Assembly (NCBI GenBank): GCA_021286855.1
Contig: JAJTBO010000005.1
Coordinates: 1-64,000 of the forward strand
From: Hyphomicrobiales bacterium
GTDB taxonomy: Bacteria > Pseudomonadota > Alphaproteobacteria > Rhizobiales > Ancalomicrobiaceae
Length of the DNA: 64,000 nt
Direction: 5' to 3'
Shown here: positions 35,709-45,329 of the stretch, in pieces
How positions within the stretch are numbered: position 1 is the first letter of the stretch
How the letters are laid out: every line of letters starts with the position of its first letter
Position numbers and translations under genes: made by a program
Notes under the pieces: model-generated
What the model saw: only the letters and a program-made list of their open reading frames with translations
The model's database searches: none
Told to the model about the DNA's origin: nothing

Positions 35709-38700
35709 ATGGCCAACACCCCCTCCAAGTCCATCGACCCCGTCGAGGCGGCCCTCACGGCGGTCGAAGAGGCCCTGAAGCTCGATCTCGCCGAAGGCGA
35801 GGCCGCACCGGAGGGAGCGCCGGCGGTCCGATCCGAACCGCGCGCCGACGCCGCCGGCGAACGCCTGTCGCGGTCGCTCGAGGCGGCGCTGGCCGAGCCG
35901 ATCCCGGCGGCGACCGCCGCCAAGCCCACGGAAGCTCCGCGCCGCCCCGCCGATCCCGCCTCGGCCCTGACCAGACCGAGCGCCGCCAACGACGATCGCC
36001 GCTCCACCGGCTCGATCGCCCTCTCCCTCGACCGTCGCCCGTCTTCGACCCCCTTCGTCTTCGCGACCCTCGCCTCCCTCGCCTGGCTCGCCGGCGCCGG
36101 CTGGCTCCTGTGGTCGAACCTCTCCGCCTCCGGCGCGCCGACCGACGTCGGCGCGATGCTTCGCGATTCCCGCGCGCTGATGGGCCTCGTCGGCCTCGTC
36201 CTGCCGGTGATGCTGGTCTTCGCCTTCGCCACCCTGGTGCGCCGCGCCCAGGAGCTGCGCCTCACCGCCCGTTCGATGACCGAGATCGCGCTGCGTCTCG
36301 CCGAGCCGGAGACCAACGCTCAAGAAGCGGTCGTCTCGGTCGGCCACGCCATCCGCCGTGAGATGGCCGCCGTCGGCGACGGGCTCGAGCGTGTCGTCGC
36401 CCGCGCCGGCGAGATCGAAGTCCTCGTCCACAACGAGGTCTCCTCGCTCGAGCGCGCCTATGGCGAGAACGAACTGCGCATCCGCTCGCTGATCGAGGAG
36501 CTGGTCAACCAGCGCGAGGCGATCGTCAACAATTCCGAGCGCGTCCGCGCCGCCATCACCGGCGCTCACGAAGGCCTCTCCGGCGACCTCCTGACCACCC
36601 GCGAACGCCTCGTCGAGGCGGCGGGCGAGGCCTCCGAACGGCTCGTCTCGACCCTTTCCGCCAAGGGCGAAGAGATCACCGGCTCGCTCGACCGCACCGT
36701 CGGCTCGGTCGTCGAACAGCTCGGCAGCCGCTCGACCGAAGTGATCGACAAGCTCGCCGACACCGGCCGCTCCGTCGCCGAGAGCCTGACCTCGGCCGGC
36801 CAGCTGGCCGCCGAGACCCTGTCGGTCAAGGGCTTCGAGCTCACCGATACGCTGAACCGCACCGGCGACCGCCTCGTCGCCGACCTCACCGACCGCACCG
36901 AACTGCTCACCGAGACCGTCCGGTCGATGGGCGACGGCCTCGCCTCGACGCTCTCCGAACGCACCGATTCGCTCGCCTCGACCCTGTCGCAGCGCACCGA
37001 CGCGCTCGCCGCCACCCTCGGCGAGACCACCGCGACGCTGTCGTCGCGCCTCGCCGACACCACCGACCATCTGGTCACCACGCTCTCCGGCCGCGCCGCC
37101 GAAGTGACGACGACGCTGACCGCCGCCGGCGAGCGCATCTCCACCGACCTCTCCGAGCGCACCGAGACCCTCACCCACACCATCCGCTCGGTCGGCGACA
37201 CGCTCGTCGAACGCGCCGAATTCGTCACCGGCTCGCTGTCGCAGACCGGCGACGCGCTGGTCGCCACCCTGTCCTCGACCGGCTCGTCGCTGACCGACAG
37301 CCTGTCGTCGACCGGCCAGCTGATCGCCGACACCATCACCACCCGCGGCGACGCCGTCGACGCGGCGCTGAAGGCCCGCGCCGCCGAGATCGACGCGACT
37401 CTGTCGCGCACCGGCGGCGAAGTCGTCGACGCCATCGCCGAACGCGCCGGCGAGGTCGCCGACGCCCTCAAGGGCACCGGCCAGTCGCTGCTGGTCGACC
37501 TGTCGCTGCGCGGCTCCGAGATCACCGACCGCCTCGACGAGACCGGCTCGAAGATCGCCGAAACCATCTCCGATCGCGGCGGCGCCCTCGCCGACCGCCT
37601 CGGCGAGACCGGCGAGAAGATCTATCAGTCGGTCGTCGTCCACGGCGCCGAGCTGCAGGCCCGCCTCGCCGAGACCGGCCAGGAGCTCGACGGTCTGCTC
37701 GATCAGCGCACCTTCGCCTTCAAGCAGAGCCTCGACGGCACCCTCGCCACCGTCGGCGAAGAGCTGGTCAACCGCACCACCGAACTCGCCGAGCGCCTCG
37801 CCCGCGCCGGCGGCGAGGTCGCCCGCCTCGTCGCCACCCAGGGCGAGCACGTCGCCGGCCGCATGACCGAGACCGGCGAGAAGGTCGCCGAGGTCCTGGA
37901 GCGCCGCGGCGTCGAAATCCGCGAAGGCCTCGAGACCCGCATCGCCTCGCTCGACGACATCGTCAACGTCCGCGCCGCCGGCGTCGTCGACGCCCTCGGC
38001 CAGCGCACCGACGTCATCCGCGACATCGTCGACAACCGCTTCGCCGCCGCCGCCGAGACCATCGGCGCGCGCTCCGACGCCCTCTCCGCCACCCTCGACG
38101 GCCATCTCGCCGGCTTCGGCGCGACCATCGACGCCAAGACCGCGGACATGGCCGGCCTGCTCGACGATCGCGTCGGCCGCTTCGCCGACACCGTCGGCGC
38201 GCGCATCGACGCCGCCGCGCAGGATCTCGACGCCCGCGCCGGCCGTCTCGGCGAGACGCTCGACGACCGCGTCCGCAAGATCGACGAAGCGCTCGATCTG
38301 CGTGGCCGCCTGATCGCCGGCAACCTGATGGATCGCACCCGCGACATCGCCCAGACCTTCGCCGATGGTCAGGCCCAGGTCGCCGCCGCCTTCGACGGTC
38401 GCCTCGACGCCATCGGCCGTGTCCTCACCGACCGCGCCGAAGTGGTCGGCGACCAGCTCGCCGATCGCGTCGCCGAGATCAACGGCACGCTGGGCGCGCG
38501 TCTGCTCGAAGCCTCGGGCATGCTCGACGCCGGCGCCGAACGGCTCGAACGCATCGCCGCCGAGCGCACCGCCGCCATCGCCGACACCCTCGGCCGCACC
38601 ATGAACGAGGCCGGCGCGTCGCTCGACGTCCGCACCTCGGCTCTGGCCGCCACCATCGACCGGTCGGTCTCCGACGCCGCCCTCACGCTCGACGCGCGCA

Positions 38701-41189
38701 CCAACGCGCTCGCCGAGACCGTCGGCCGCACGGCGGCCGAAGCCGCCGCCACCCTCGACCGGCGCACCAATGCGCTCGCCGAGACGGTCGGCCGCACCGC
38801 GGCCGAGGCCGCCGCCACCCTCGACGACCGCACCGCCGCCATCGCCGAGACGATCGGCCGGACGGCGGCGGACGCCGCCGCGACCCTCGACCAGCGCACC
38901 GCTACGCTCGCCGACACCATCGGCCGCACCGCGGCGGCGGCGGCGATCACGCTCGATCAGCGCACGTCGACCCTCGCCGAAACCATCGACCGCACCGCGG
39001 CCGAGGCCGCCGTCACCCTCGATCAGCGCACCACCGCCATCGCCGACACCATCGGTCGGACGATGAACGAGGCGACCTCGACCCTCGACGAGCGCACCGC
39101 CGCCCTCGACCGGATCGTCGGCGACCGTCTCGGCTCGGTCTCGACCGTGCTCGAGGACGAGACCCGCCGCGCCACCGCGCACATCGCCGGCACCCTCGAG
39201 GCCGCCGCCCGCCACGTCGCCGCCGCGACCTCGTCGCTGGAGCAGACGGTGGTCGGCCGCACCTCGGAGATCGTCACCCAGCTCGACGCCCGCACCTCCG
39301 ACCTCTCCGACCTCATCGGCGGCCGCGGCTCCGAGCTGGTCGAGACCCTGGCCGGCCGCGCCGAGGACCTCACCCGCCGCGCCGACGACGCCGCCCGCAA
39401 CCTCGGCGAGGCCGTCGAGGGCAAGGTCGGCGAGATCGAGGGCCGCATTGGTCAGGCCCGCGAGATCCTGGTCGAGGCGCTCGACCGCAAGGGCCGCGAT
39501 CTGGCCGAGGCGGTCGCCCGTCAGGGCCTCGACGCCACCCGTCTGGTCGGCGAGGCGCGCGACGGTCTGGTCGCCGCGCTCGAGGAGAAGACCCGCGAGG
39601 CCGTCGGCGCCGTCGGCGAGGCCAACGGTCGCCTGCGCGACGACATGGGCGGCCTGCTCGACCGTCTGACCCAGGCCAACCTGACCCTGCATTCGGTGTT
39701 GAACCGCGCCGCGGAGAACCTCGACCTCGTCGAGAAGAACCTCGGCGGCCGCACCGAGGAGGTGCGCGGCGTCTTCGAACGCGCCCTCGAGGAGACCCGC
39801 GGCGTGACCGACGCGGTGACCCGTCAGGTCACGGCGCTGAAGGACACCTCCGGCTCCGTCCTCACCGACGTCGCCGACCTCACCCTGCGCTTCGACGAAC
39901 AGGCCCGCGCGCTCACCTCCGCCGCCCAATTGGTCGGCGACGCGAACCGCGTGCTCGAGACCACCGTCGAGGATCGCCGCCGCGCCCTCGAGGATCTCGC
40001 CTCCGGTCTGGTCGACAAGACCCAGGCGGTGGAGAGCCTGATGCACGGCTTCTCGAGCCTCGTCGGCGACACCCTCGGCTCCGCCGAAACCCGCGCCCGC
40101 GACGTCGGCGCGGCGCTCGCCGCCGCGACCGAAGACGCCGTGCGCAAGGTCCTGTCGCAGATGGACACGCTGCGCCAGACCGCCGGCGTCGAGGGCCAGC
40201 GTTCGGCCGAGGCCCTGCGTCAGGCGCAGGACGCGATGATCGCCGAGATGACCCGCGCCGTCGGCGAGACCACCGGCCGCTTCGCCGAGGCGACCGAGAA
40301 GATGCGCGACGCCGCCCGGCTCATGCAGAAGGAGCTGGAGACCACCCGCGGCGAGCTGCGTCGCGGCGTCCTCGAGCTGCCCAAGGAGACCGAAGAGTCG
40401 ACCGCCAACCTGCGCCGCATCGTCACCGACCAGCTGCGCGCGCTCACCGAACTGACCAGCCTCGTCGGCCGTCAGAGCGCCCATCTCGACGTCTCGCGCG
40501 CCGCCGCCCCGAGCCGCGCCGCCGCCGTCGAGCCGCCGCCCCCGCCGGCGCCGCGCTACGAGGCCCCGGCGCCGCGCTACGAGCCGCCGCGTCGCGCCCA
40601 GACCCCGACCCCGCCCACCGAACCGGCGCTGTGGGCCGAGCCGCGTCGCCCGGCCGCCCCGCCGGCCGCCCCGAGCGCGCCGACCCCGCCCGCCTACGGC
40701 AGCTACGGCCGCACCGAACCGGCCCGTGAGCCGGTCCGCGACGAGCCGCGCGGCGAACCGGGCCGTGGCGGCTGGGTGTCCGACCTCTTGCGCCGCGCCT
40801 CGCGCGACGAGGAGCCGGCGCAGGCCTGGAACCGTCCGGCCGGCCACATCGTCGAGAGCCTCAACTCGCTCTCGGTCGACATCGCCCGCGCCATCGACGA
40901 CGAGACCTTCCTCGACCTGTGGGACCGCTACAAGCAGGGCGAACGCGCCGTCTTCACGCGCCGCCTCTACACCCTGCAGGGTCAGCAGACCTTCGAGGAG
41001 ATCCGCCGCAAGTATCAGCGCGACGGCGAGTTCCGCGCCGCCGTCGACCGCTACGTCGCCGACTTCGAGCAGCTGCTCGGCGAGGCGACCCGGTCGAGCC
41101 GCGATCCGGAGGCCGCCCGCAACTACCTCGGCTCCGACACCGGCAAGGTCTACACCATGCTCGCCCACGCGAGCGGCCGTCTCGACTGA
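35709..41189 (+). CDS. Giant membrane-anchored helical repeat protein (1826 aa)
   Basis: A cytoplasmic N-terminus (1-115, Pro/Ala/Glu-rich) is followed by two membrane helices (about 116-138 and 155-176), then roughly 1400 residues of almost pure amphipathic helix built of 11/22-residue units of the type LDxRTxxLAxTIGRTAAEAAxT; the clearest run is residues 972-1125. A Pro-rich linker (about 1600-1680) leads to a conserved C-terminal domain with VESLNSLSVDIARAIDDETF, FTRRLYTLQGQQTFEEIRRK and DTGKVYTMLAHASGRLD. I know this layout from other Hyphomicrobiales genomes as an uncharacterised family; no function is established. It likely spans part of the cytoplasm or periplasm as a long rod. A terminator follows. 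Confidence 0.8.
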   Translation: MANTPSKSIDPVEAALTAVEEALKLDLAEGEAAPEGAPAVRSEPRADAAGERLSRSLEAALAEPIPAATAAKPTEAPRRPADPASALTRPSAANDDRRSTGSIALSLDRRPSSTPFVFATLASLAWLAGAGWLLWSNLSASGAPTDVGAMLRDSRALMGLVGLVLPVMLVFAFATLVRRAQELRLTARSMTEIALRLAEPETNAQEAVVSVGHAIRREMAAVGDGLERVVARAGEIEVLVHNEVSSLERAYGENELRIRSLIEELVNQREAIVNNSERVRAAITGAHEGLSGDLLTTRERLVEAAGEASERLVSTLSAKGEEITGSLDRTVGSVVEQLGSRSTEVIDKLADTGRSVAESLTSAGQLAAETLSVKGFELTDTLNRTGDRLVADLTDRTELLTETVRSMGDGLASTLSERTDSLASTLSQRTDALAATLGETTATLSSRLADTTDHLVTTLSGRAAEVTTTLTAAGERISTDLSERTETLTHTIRSVGDTLVERAEFVTGSLSQTGDALVATLSSTGSSLTDSLSSTGQLIADTITTRGDAVDAALKARAAEIDATLSRTGGEVVDAIAERAGEVADALKGTGQSLLVDLSLRGSEITDRLDETGSKIAETISDRGGALADRLGETGEKIYQSVVVHGAELQARLAETGQELDGLLDQRTFAFKQSLDGTLATVGEELVNRTTELAERLARAGGEVARLVATQGEHVAGRMTETGEKVAEVLERRGVEIREGLETRIASLDDIVNVRAAGVVDALGQRTDVIRDIVDNRFAAAAETIGARSDALSATLDGHLAGFGATIDAKTADMAGLLDDRVGRFADTVGARIDAAAQDLDARAGRLGETLDDRVRKIDEALDLRGRLIAGNLMDRTRDIAQTFADGQAQVAAAFDGRLDAIGRVLTDRAEVVGDQLADRVAEINGTLGARLLEASGMLDAGAERLERIAAERTAAIADTLGRTMNEAGASLDVRTSALAATIDRSVSDAALTLDARTNALAETVGRTAAEAAATLDRRTNALAETVGRTAAEAAATLDDRTAAIAETIGRTAADAAATLDQRTATLADTIGRTAAAAAITLDQRTSTLAETIDRTAAEAAVTLDQRTTAIADTIGRTMNEATSTLDERTAALDRIVGDRLGSVSTVLEDETRRATAHIAGTLEAAARHVAAATSSLEQTVVGRTSEIVTQLDARTSDLSDLIGGRGSELVETLAGRAEDLTRRADDAARNLGEAVEGKVGEIEGRIGQAREILVEALDRKGRDLAEAVARQGLDATRLVGEARDGLVAALEEKTREAVGAVGEANGRLRDDMGGLLDRLTQANLTLHSVLNRAAENLDLVEKNLGGRTEEVRGVFERALEETRGVTDAVTRQVTALKDTSGSVLTDVADLTLRFDEQARALTSAAQLVGDANRVLETTVEDRRRALEDLASGLVDKTQAVESLMHGFSSLVGDTLGSAETRARDVGAALAAATEDAVRKVLSQMDTLRQTAGVEGQRSAEALRQAQDAMIAEMTRAVGETTGRFAEATEKMRDAARLMQKELETTRGELRRGVLELPKETEESTANLRRIVTDQLRALTELTSLVGRQSAHLDVSRAAAPSRAAAVEPPPPPAPRYEAPAPRYEPPRRAQTPTPPTEPALWAEPRRPAAPPAAPSAPTPPAYGSYGRTEPAREPVRDEPRGEPGRGGWVSDLLRRASRDEEPAQAWNRPAGHIVESLNSLSVDIARAIDDETFLDLWDRYKQGERAVFTRRLYTLQGQQTFEEIRRKYQRDGEFRAAVDRYVADFEQLLGEATRSSRDPEAARNYLGSDTGKVYTMLAHASGRLD
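38622..39083 (+). repeat. Seven in-frame 66-bp units (22-residue repeats)
   Basis: Each unit starts with CTCGAC or CTCGAT (Leu-Asp) and encodes LDxRTxxLAxTIGRTAAEAAxT with small variation; unit starts are 38622, 38688, 38754, 38820, 38886, 38952 and 39018, and a degenerate eighth begins at 39084. The spacing is exact and always in frame. The DNA repeats could recombine and change protein length. Confidence 0.9.
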
Positions 41190-41213
41190 GCCGATCCTGC
41201 ACGACACGCGATC

Positions 41214-41241
41214 GAGGGAGGGCCCGGGCCCTCCCTCTTTC
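41214..41241 (+). terminator. Terminator after the giant protein gene
   Basis: A perfect 24-base palindrome (41214-41237) that folds as a roughly 10-bp stem with a 4-base loop and runs into TTT, 24 bases after the stop codon. Confidence 0.75.
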
Positions 41242-41408
41242 GCTTCTGCCCGCGCCCCGCTCGAACGAAACGACCGCCGACGCCGCCCACGCTTGACCCC
41301 GTCGGATCGGGCGGGGAAAGTACGGGCGCGCGCCGGAAGAGCGCGGACGGTCATCGCGAGGAGCGCGCCGAGAACGCGCCGTCGTGAGGGTTCGGGGAGA
41401 CGCGGAGC

Positions 41409-42239
41409 ATGGAATTCGCCGACGCAACGCCGGCCGCCGAGGAGCGGACGGCGATCCGTCTCGACGGCGTGCGCATCGCCTTCGGCCAGAAGGGACAGCC
41501 GGCCTACGAGGCCGTCGACGCGACCAGCGTGAGCGTCGACGAGAGCGAATTCGTCTCGATCGTCGGCCCGACCGGTTGCGGCAAGTCGACGCTGCTCAAC
41601 GCCGTCGCCGGCCTGTTGAAGCCCGCCGCCGGCCGGGTCGAGATCTTCGGCCGCCCGCTCGCCGGCCTCTGCCGCGAGGCGGGCTACCTCTTCCAGCAGG
41701 ACGCCGTCATGCCCTGGAAGACGGCGCTCGACAACGTCGCCCTCGGCCTCGAGATCGCCGGTCGGCCCCGCGCCGAGGCCCTCGACGAGGCCCGCCTCTG
41801 GCTCGCCCGCGTCGGCCTCGCCCGCTTCGCCGAGCGCTATCCCCATCAGCTCTCCGGGGGCCAGAGGAAGCGCGTCGGCCTCGCCCAGGTGCTGATCCGC
41901 CACCCCAAGATCCTCTTGATGGACGAGCCCTTCGGCCCGCTCGACGCCCAGACCCGCCAGATCATGGGCAATCTCCTGCTCGACCTGTGGGCCGCCGACC
42001 GCAAGGCCGTGCTCTTCGTCACCCACGACCTCGAGGAGGCGATCGCTCTCTCCGACCGCGTGCTGATCATGTCGGCCGGTCCGAAGGCCCGGATCATCGG
42101 CGATCACACGATCGACCTCGCCCGCCCGCGCGACGCCGCCGAGATCCGGCTCGATCCGCGCTTCCACGAGCTGCACCGCGCCATCTGGAGCGAGCTGCGC
42201 GCCGAAGTGGTCAAGACCTACGGAGAAGACGCCGCATGA
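41409..42239 (+). CDS. ABC transporter ATP-binding protein, NitT/TauT type
   Basis: A 276-residue ATPase with Walker A GPTGCGKST (residues 53-61), a Q-loop YLFQQDAVMPW typical of the nitrate/sulfonate/taurine class, signature LSGGQRKRVGLAQ and Walker B ILLMDEPFGPLD. It energises uptake through the permease that overlaps its stop by four bases. The three genes to 44083 form one operon: ATPase, permease, binding protein. The substrate is unknown; candidates in the family are sulfonates, nitrate, pyrimidine precursors or aromatic acids. Confidence 0.9.
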   Translation: MEFADATPAAEERTAIRLDGVRIAFGQKGQPAYEAVDATSVSVDESEFVSIVGPTGCGKSTLLNAVAGLLKPAAGRVEIFGRPLAGLCREAGYLFQQDAVMPWKTALDNVALGLEIAGRPRAEALDEARLWLARVGLARFAERYPHQLSGGQRKRVGLAQVLIRHPKILLMDEPFGPLDAQTRQIMGNLLLDLWAADRKAVLFVTHDLEEAIALSDRVLIMSAGPKARIIGDHTIDLARPRDAAEIRLDPRFHELHRAIWSELRAEVVKTYGEDAA

Positions 42240-43024
42240 GCCGGGTCAAGCTCTTCGCGCTGCAGGCGCTGGTCGCCGTGGTGGCGATCGCGATCTGGTG
42301 GATCGGCTCGTCGGTGAAGATCGGCGGCGTGCTGCTCCTGCCGCCGTTCTTCTTCTCGACCCCGGCCGACGTCTTCTCCCGCGTGCTGCGCATGGTGGCG
42401 AGCGGCGCGGTCTGGCCGCATCTCGGCGTGACCCTGACCGAGACCGCCCTCGCCTTCGTCATCGGCGCGGCCGGCGGCATCCTGTTCGGCTTCTGGTTCG
42501 CCCGCAAACCGATGGTCGCCGCCGTCTTCGATCCCTATCTGAAGATGGTCAACGCGCTTCCCCGCGTCGTGCTCGCGCCGATCTTCATGCTCTGGCTCGG
42601 CCTCGGCATCTGGTCGAAGGTCGCGCTCGGCGTGACGCTGGTGTTCTTCATCGTCTTCTTCAACGTCTATCAGGGCGTCAAGGAGGTGAGCCCGGTGGTG
42701 CTCGCCAACGCCCGCCTGATGGGGATGAACGACCGCCAGCTGTTCCGCCACGTCTATTGGCCCTCGGCGTTGTCGTGGATGTTCTCCTCGCTGCACACCT
42801 CGGTCGGCTTCGCGCTGGTCGGCGCGGTGGTCGGCGAATATCTCGGCTCCTCGGCCGGGCTCGGCTATCTGATCCATCAGGCCGAAGGCGTCTTCGACAT
42901 CGCCGGCGTCTTCGCCGGCATGTTCGTGCTCGCCGTCTTCGTGCTGATCATCGACTGGGGCGTGACGGCGCTCGAAAATCGCCTGCTCGTCTGGCGTCCG
43001 CAGGCCCCGACCGGCCACGACTGA
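42236..43024 (+). CDS. ABC transporter permease, NitT/TauT type
   Basis: A 262-residue integral membrane protein with about six helices, the first at residues 6-24 (FALQALVAVVAIAIWWIG). The cytoplasmic EAA loop is NARLMGMNDRQLFRHVYWPS, close to the family consensus, and the conserved VVGEYLGSSAGLGYLI follows. It is translationally coupled to the ATPase gene (ATGA). Length is standard. Confidence 0.9.
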   Translation: MSRVKLFALQALVAVVAIAIWWIGSSVKIGGVLLLPPFFFSTPADVFSRVLRMVASGAVWPHLGVTLTETALAFVIGAAGGILFGFWFARKPMVAAVFDPYLKMVNALPRVVLAPIFMLWLGLGIWSKVALGVTLVFFIVFFNVYQGVKEVSPVVLANARLMGMNDRQLFRHVYWPSALSWMFSSLHTSVGFALVGAVVGEYLGSSAGLGYLIHQAEGVFDIAGVFAGMFVLAVFVLIIDWGVTALENRLLVWRPQAPTGHD

Positions 43025-43057
43025 CAGAACCACAGAAAAACGACAGGGAGTGAAACG

Positions 43058-44083
43058 ATGAAGTTCTTCGCAACCGCGCTCGCCGCCGGCCTCCTCGCTC
43101 TCGGCCTCGCCGCCGGTCCGGCCGCCGCCGGCCCGGAGAAGACCTCGCTGCAGATCGGCGTCGGCGGCAAGCCGCTGCTCTACTATCTGCCGCTGACGCT
43201 GGCCGAGCGGCTCGGCTATTTCAAGGACGCCGGCCTCGACGTGACGATCAACGACTTCGGCGGCGGCGCCAAGGCGCTTCAGGCGCTGATCGGCGGCTCC
43301 GTCGACGCCGTCACCGGCGCCTACGAGCACACCATCCGCATGCAGCAGAAGGGCCAGAAGATCGAGGCGGTGATCGAACTCGGCCGCTTCCCCGGCATCG
43401 TTCTGGCCGTCGCCAAGGACAAGGCCGACAAGGTCAAGTCCGTCGCCGATCTGAAGGGTATGAAGATCGGCGTCACCGCCCCCGGCTCGTCGACCCACCT
43501 GACCACCGTCTACGAACTGGTCAAAGCGGGCCTGAAGCCCGACGACGCCTCCTTCATCGGCGTCGGCGGCGGCGCTTCGGCGGTCGCGGCGCTGGAGCAC
43601 GGCGCCGTCGACGCCCTCTCCCACCTCGATCCGGTGATCTCCAAGCTCGACGCCGACGGCGCGATCTCGATCCTGATCGACATGCGCACCGAGGCCGGCA
43701 CCCGCGCCGTCTTCGGCGGCTCCAACCCGGCCGCCGTGCTCTATCTGAAGAAGGATTTCGTCGACGCCAATCCGCAGACGGTGCAGGCGCTGACCGACGT
43801 CTTCTATCGGACCTTGAAGTGGATCGAGAAGGCGACGCCGGAAGAGATCGCCGCCAAGGTGCCGGAGGACTACTGGCTCGGCGACAAGGCGCTCTATCTG
43901 AAGGCGGTGAAGGCCTCGATGCCGACCTATTCGCAGACCGGCGTGATCCCCGAGGCCGGCATGGCCTCCGCCCTCGCCTTCCTGAAGACGACCGAGCCGG
44001 ACGCCTTCGGCGCGGCGACGATCGACCTTTCCGCCACCTTCGACGGCCGTTTCGTCAAGAAGTCGGCCGAAACGGTGAAGTGA
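43058..44083 (+). CDS. ABC transporter substrate-binding protein, NMT1/SsuA type
   Basis: A 341-residue periplasmic protein with a Sec signal peptide of about 24 residues (ATALAAGLLALGLAAGPAAA). The mature part has LGYFKDAGLDVTINDFGGGA and DLKGMKIGVTAPGSSTHL, the family's ligand-domain motifs, then VFYRTLKWIEKATPEEIA. It has no lipobox, so it is free in the periplasm. Start ATG 43058 has AGGGAG upstream. A similar binding protein with a Tat signal begins at 63651, from a different operon. Confidence 0.9.
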   Translation: MKFFATALAAGLLALGLAAGPAAAGPEKTSLQIGVGGKPLLYYLPLTLAERLGYFKDAGLDVTINDFGGGAKALQALIGGSVDAVTGAYEHTIRMQQKGQKIEAVIELGRFPGIVLAVAKDKADKVKSVADLKGMKIGVTAPGSSTHLTTVYELVKAGLKPDDASFIGVGGGASAVAALEHGAVDALSHLDPVISKLDADGAISILIDMRTEAGTRAVFGGSNPAAVLYLKKDFVDANPQTVQALTDVFYRTLKWIEKATPEEIAAKVPEDYWLGDKALYLKAVKASMPTYSQTGVIPEAGMASALAFLKTTEPDAFGAATIDLSATFDGRFVKKSAETVK

Positions 44084-44092
44084 GCCGAGACC

Positions 44093-44123
44093 GGCGGGAT
44101 CCCGACACGATCGGGGTCCCGCC
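44093..44123. terminator. Hairpin between the ABC operon and hydE
   Basis: A 13-bp stem with one G-T pair and a 5-base loop, 10 bases after the binding-protein stop codon. No T-run follows, so it may stabilise the ABC mRNA or attenuate transcription into hydE rather than terminate fully. Confidence 0.5.
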
Positions 44124-44237
44124 GCATGACGGTCTGCGCGACGGCGTCGCGCGTTCGGCTCGCACGCGCGCCGGCATGGCGCTATTCTCTTCCGACGGGC
44201 GCGAGGATCCGCGCCCCGGATCCGCGAGCCTTCGGCC

Positions 44238-45320
44238 ATGGACGTGTCGATCGCCAGCCCAACCGACGACCTGCCGGCGCGCGTCGCACGCCGGCCGACG
44301 ATCGGCGGTGACGAGGTTCGAAAGCTGCTCGAGACGCCGCGCGAGGCGCTCTGGGCCCGCGCCGACGCGATCCGCAGCGAGCGCGTCGGCGACGCCGTCC
44401 ATCTGCGCGGCATCGTCGAGTTCTCCAACATCTGCGCCAACGATTGCCTCTATTGCGGCATCCGGCGCACCAACCGCGGCCCCAAGCGCTATCGGATGAG
44501 CGCCGACGAGATCCTGGCGCTCGCCCATCGAATGAAGGGCTGGGGCCACGGCACCATCGTGCTCCAATCGGGCGAGGTGGATCGGCCGCGTGAGAACGAC
44601 CGCATCGCCCGACTCGTCGAACGCATCCGCCACGACACCGAACTCTCCGTGACGCTCTCCTGCGGCAATCGCTCGCCCGAGATCTACCGCCGCTGGCGCG
44701 ACGCCGGCATGGATCGCTATCTCCTGCGCTTCGAGACCTCGGACCCGGCGCTCTTCGCCGAACTCCATCCCGACTGCACGCTCGACGAACGGCTCGATTG
44801 CCTCGCCGCCCTCGCCGATCTCCGCGTCCAGGTCGGCTCGGGCTTCATGATCGGCCTGCCGGGGTCGTCCCTCGACACGCTGATCGAGGACATCCGGCTC
44901 GTCCATGCGCTCGATCTCGACATGGTCGGCGTCGGCCCGTTCATCGCCCATCCCGCCACGCCGCTCGCGGGACGCGCCAATCTCTGGGCCGACGATCCGG
45001 AGATGGTGTTCCAGGTGATCGCCACATTGCGCCTCGTCGATCCCGACCTACGCCTGCCGGCGACGACGGCGCTCGACGCCTTCTTCCCCGGGACGGGACG
45101 CGACCTCGCGCTGCAACGCGGGGCGGACGTCTTCATGCCGAACGACACGCCCGGCCGATACCGGCACGACTACCAGCTCTATCCGAACAAGCCCTGCGTC
45201 GACGAAGGCGACGGCTCCTGCGCCGGCTGCGTCACGGCGCGGATCTGGAGCCTCGGCCGGATGATCGGCGAAGGCCCCGGCCATTCGCCGAAGTCGCTCC
45301 GCCGGTCCCCGGTCGCCTGA
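44238..45320 (+). CDS. hydE: [FeFe] hydrogenase H-cluster maturase HydE, radical SAM
   Basis: A 360-residue radical SAM enzyme. Cys66, Cys70 and Cys73 in NICANDCLYCGIRRTN give the C-x3-C-x2-C cluster motif. HydE-specific parts include VLQSGEVDRP, LRFETSDPALF, GFMIGLPGSSLDTLIEDI and MPNDTPGRYRHDYQLYPNKP. HydE processes the iron-organometallic precursor on the way to the azadithiolate-bridged diiron site. It is the only hydrogenase gene on the plus strand, 155 bases after an ABC transporter operon, and its stop faces the hydF stop nine bases away. Confidence 0.95.
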   Translation: MDVSIASPTDDLPARVARRPTIGGDEVRKLLETPREALWARADAIRSERVGDAVHLRGIVEFSNICANDCLYCGIRRTNRGPKRYRMSADEILALAHRMKGWGHGTIVLQSGEVDRPRENDRIARLVERIRHDTELSVTLSCGNRSPEIYRRWRDAGMDRYLLRFETSDPALFAELHPDCTLDERLDCLAALADLRVQVGSGFMIGLPGSSLDTLIEDIRLVHALDLDMVGVGPFIAHPATPLAGRANLWADDPEMVFQVIATLRLVDPDLRLPATTALDAFFPGTGRDLALQRGADVFMPNDTPGRYRHDYQLYPNKPCVDEGDGSCAGCVTARIWSLGRMIGEGPGHSPKSLRRSPVA

Positions 45321-45329
45321 TCCCCTCGC

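Noticed and set aside
38622-39149. Regular 66-bp repeats considered as a CRISPR-like array
   Set aside because: Units are contiguous with no spacers, vary in sequence and are always in frame with the coding sequence; they are protein repeats.
41242-41408. Possible riboswitch (TPP type) before the ABC transporter, prompted by the NMT1-type binding protein
   Set aside because: None of the conserved TPP elements (CTGAGA, GAACCTGATC-like) are present; the leader is simply GC-rich.
35496-42176. A 2226-codon open frame on the minus strand, antisense to the giant repeat protein and the ABC ATPase
   Set aside because: It has repetitive low-complexity Gly/Ala/Asp/Arg content that mirrors the GC-rich codon pattern of the real genes, no start signal and no family resemblance.
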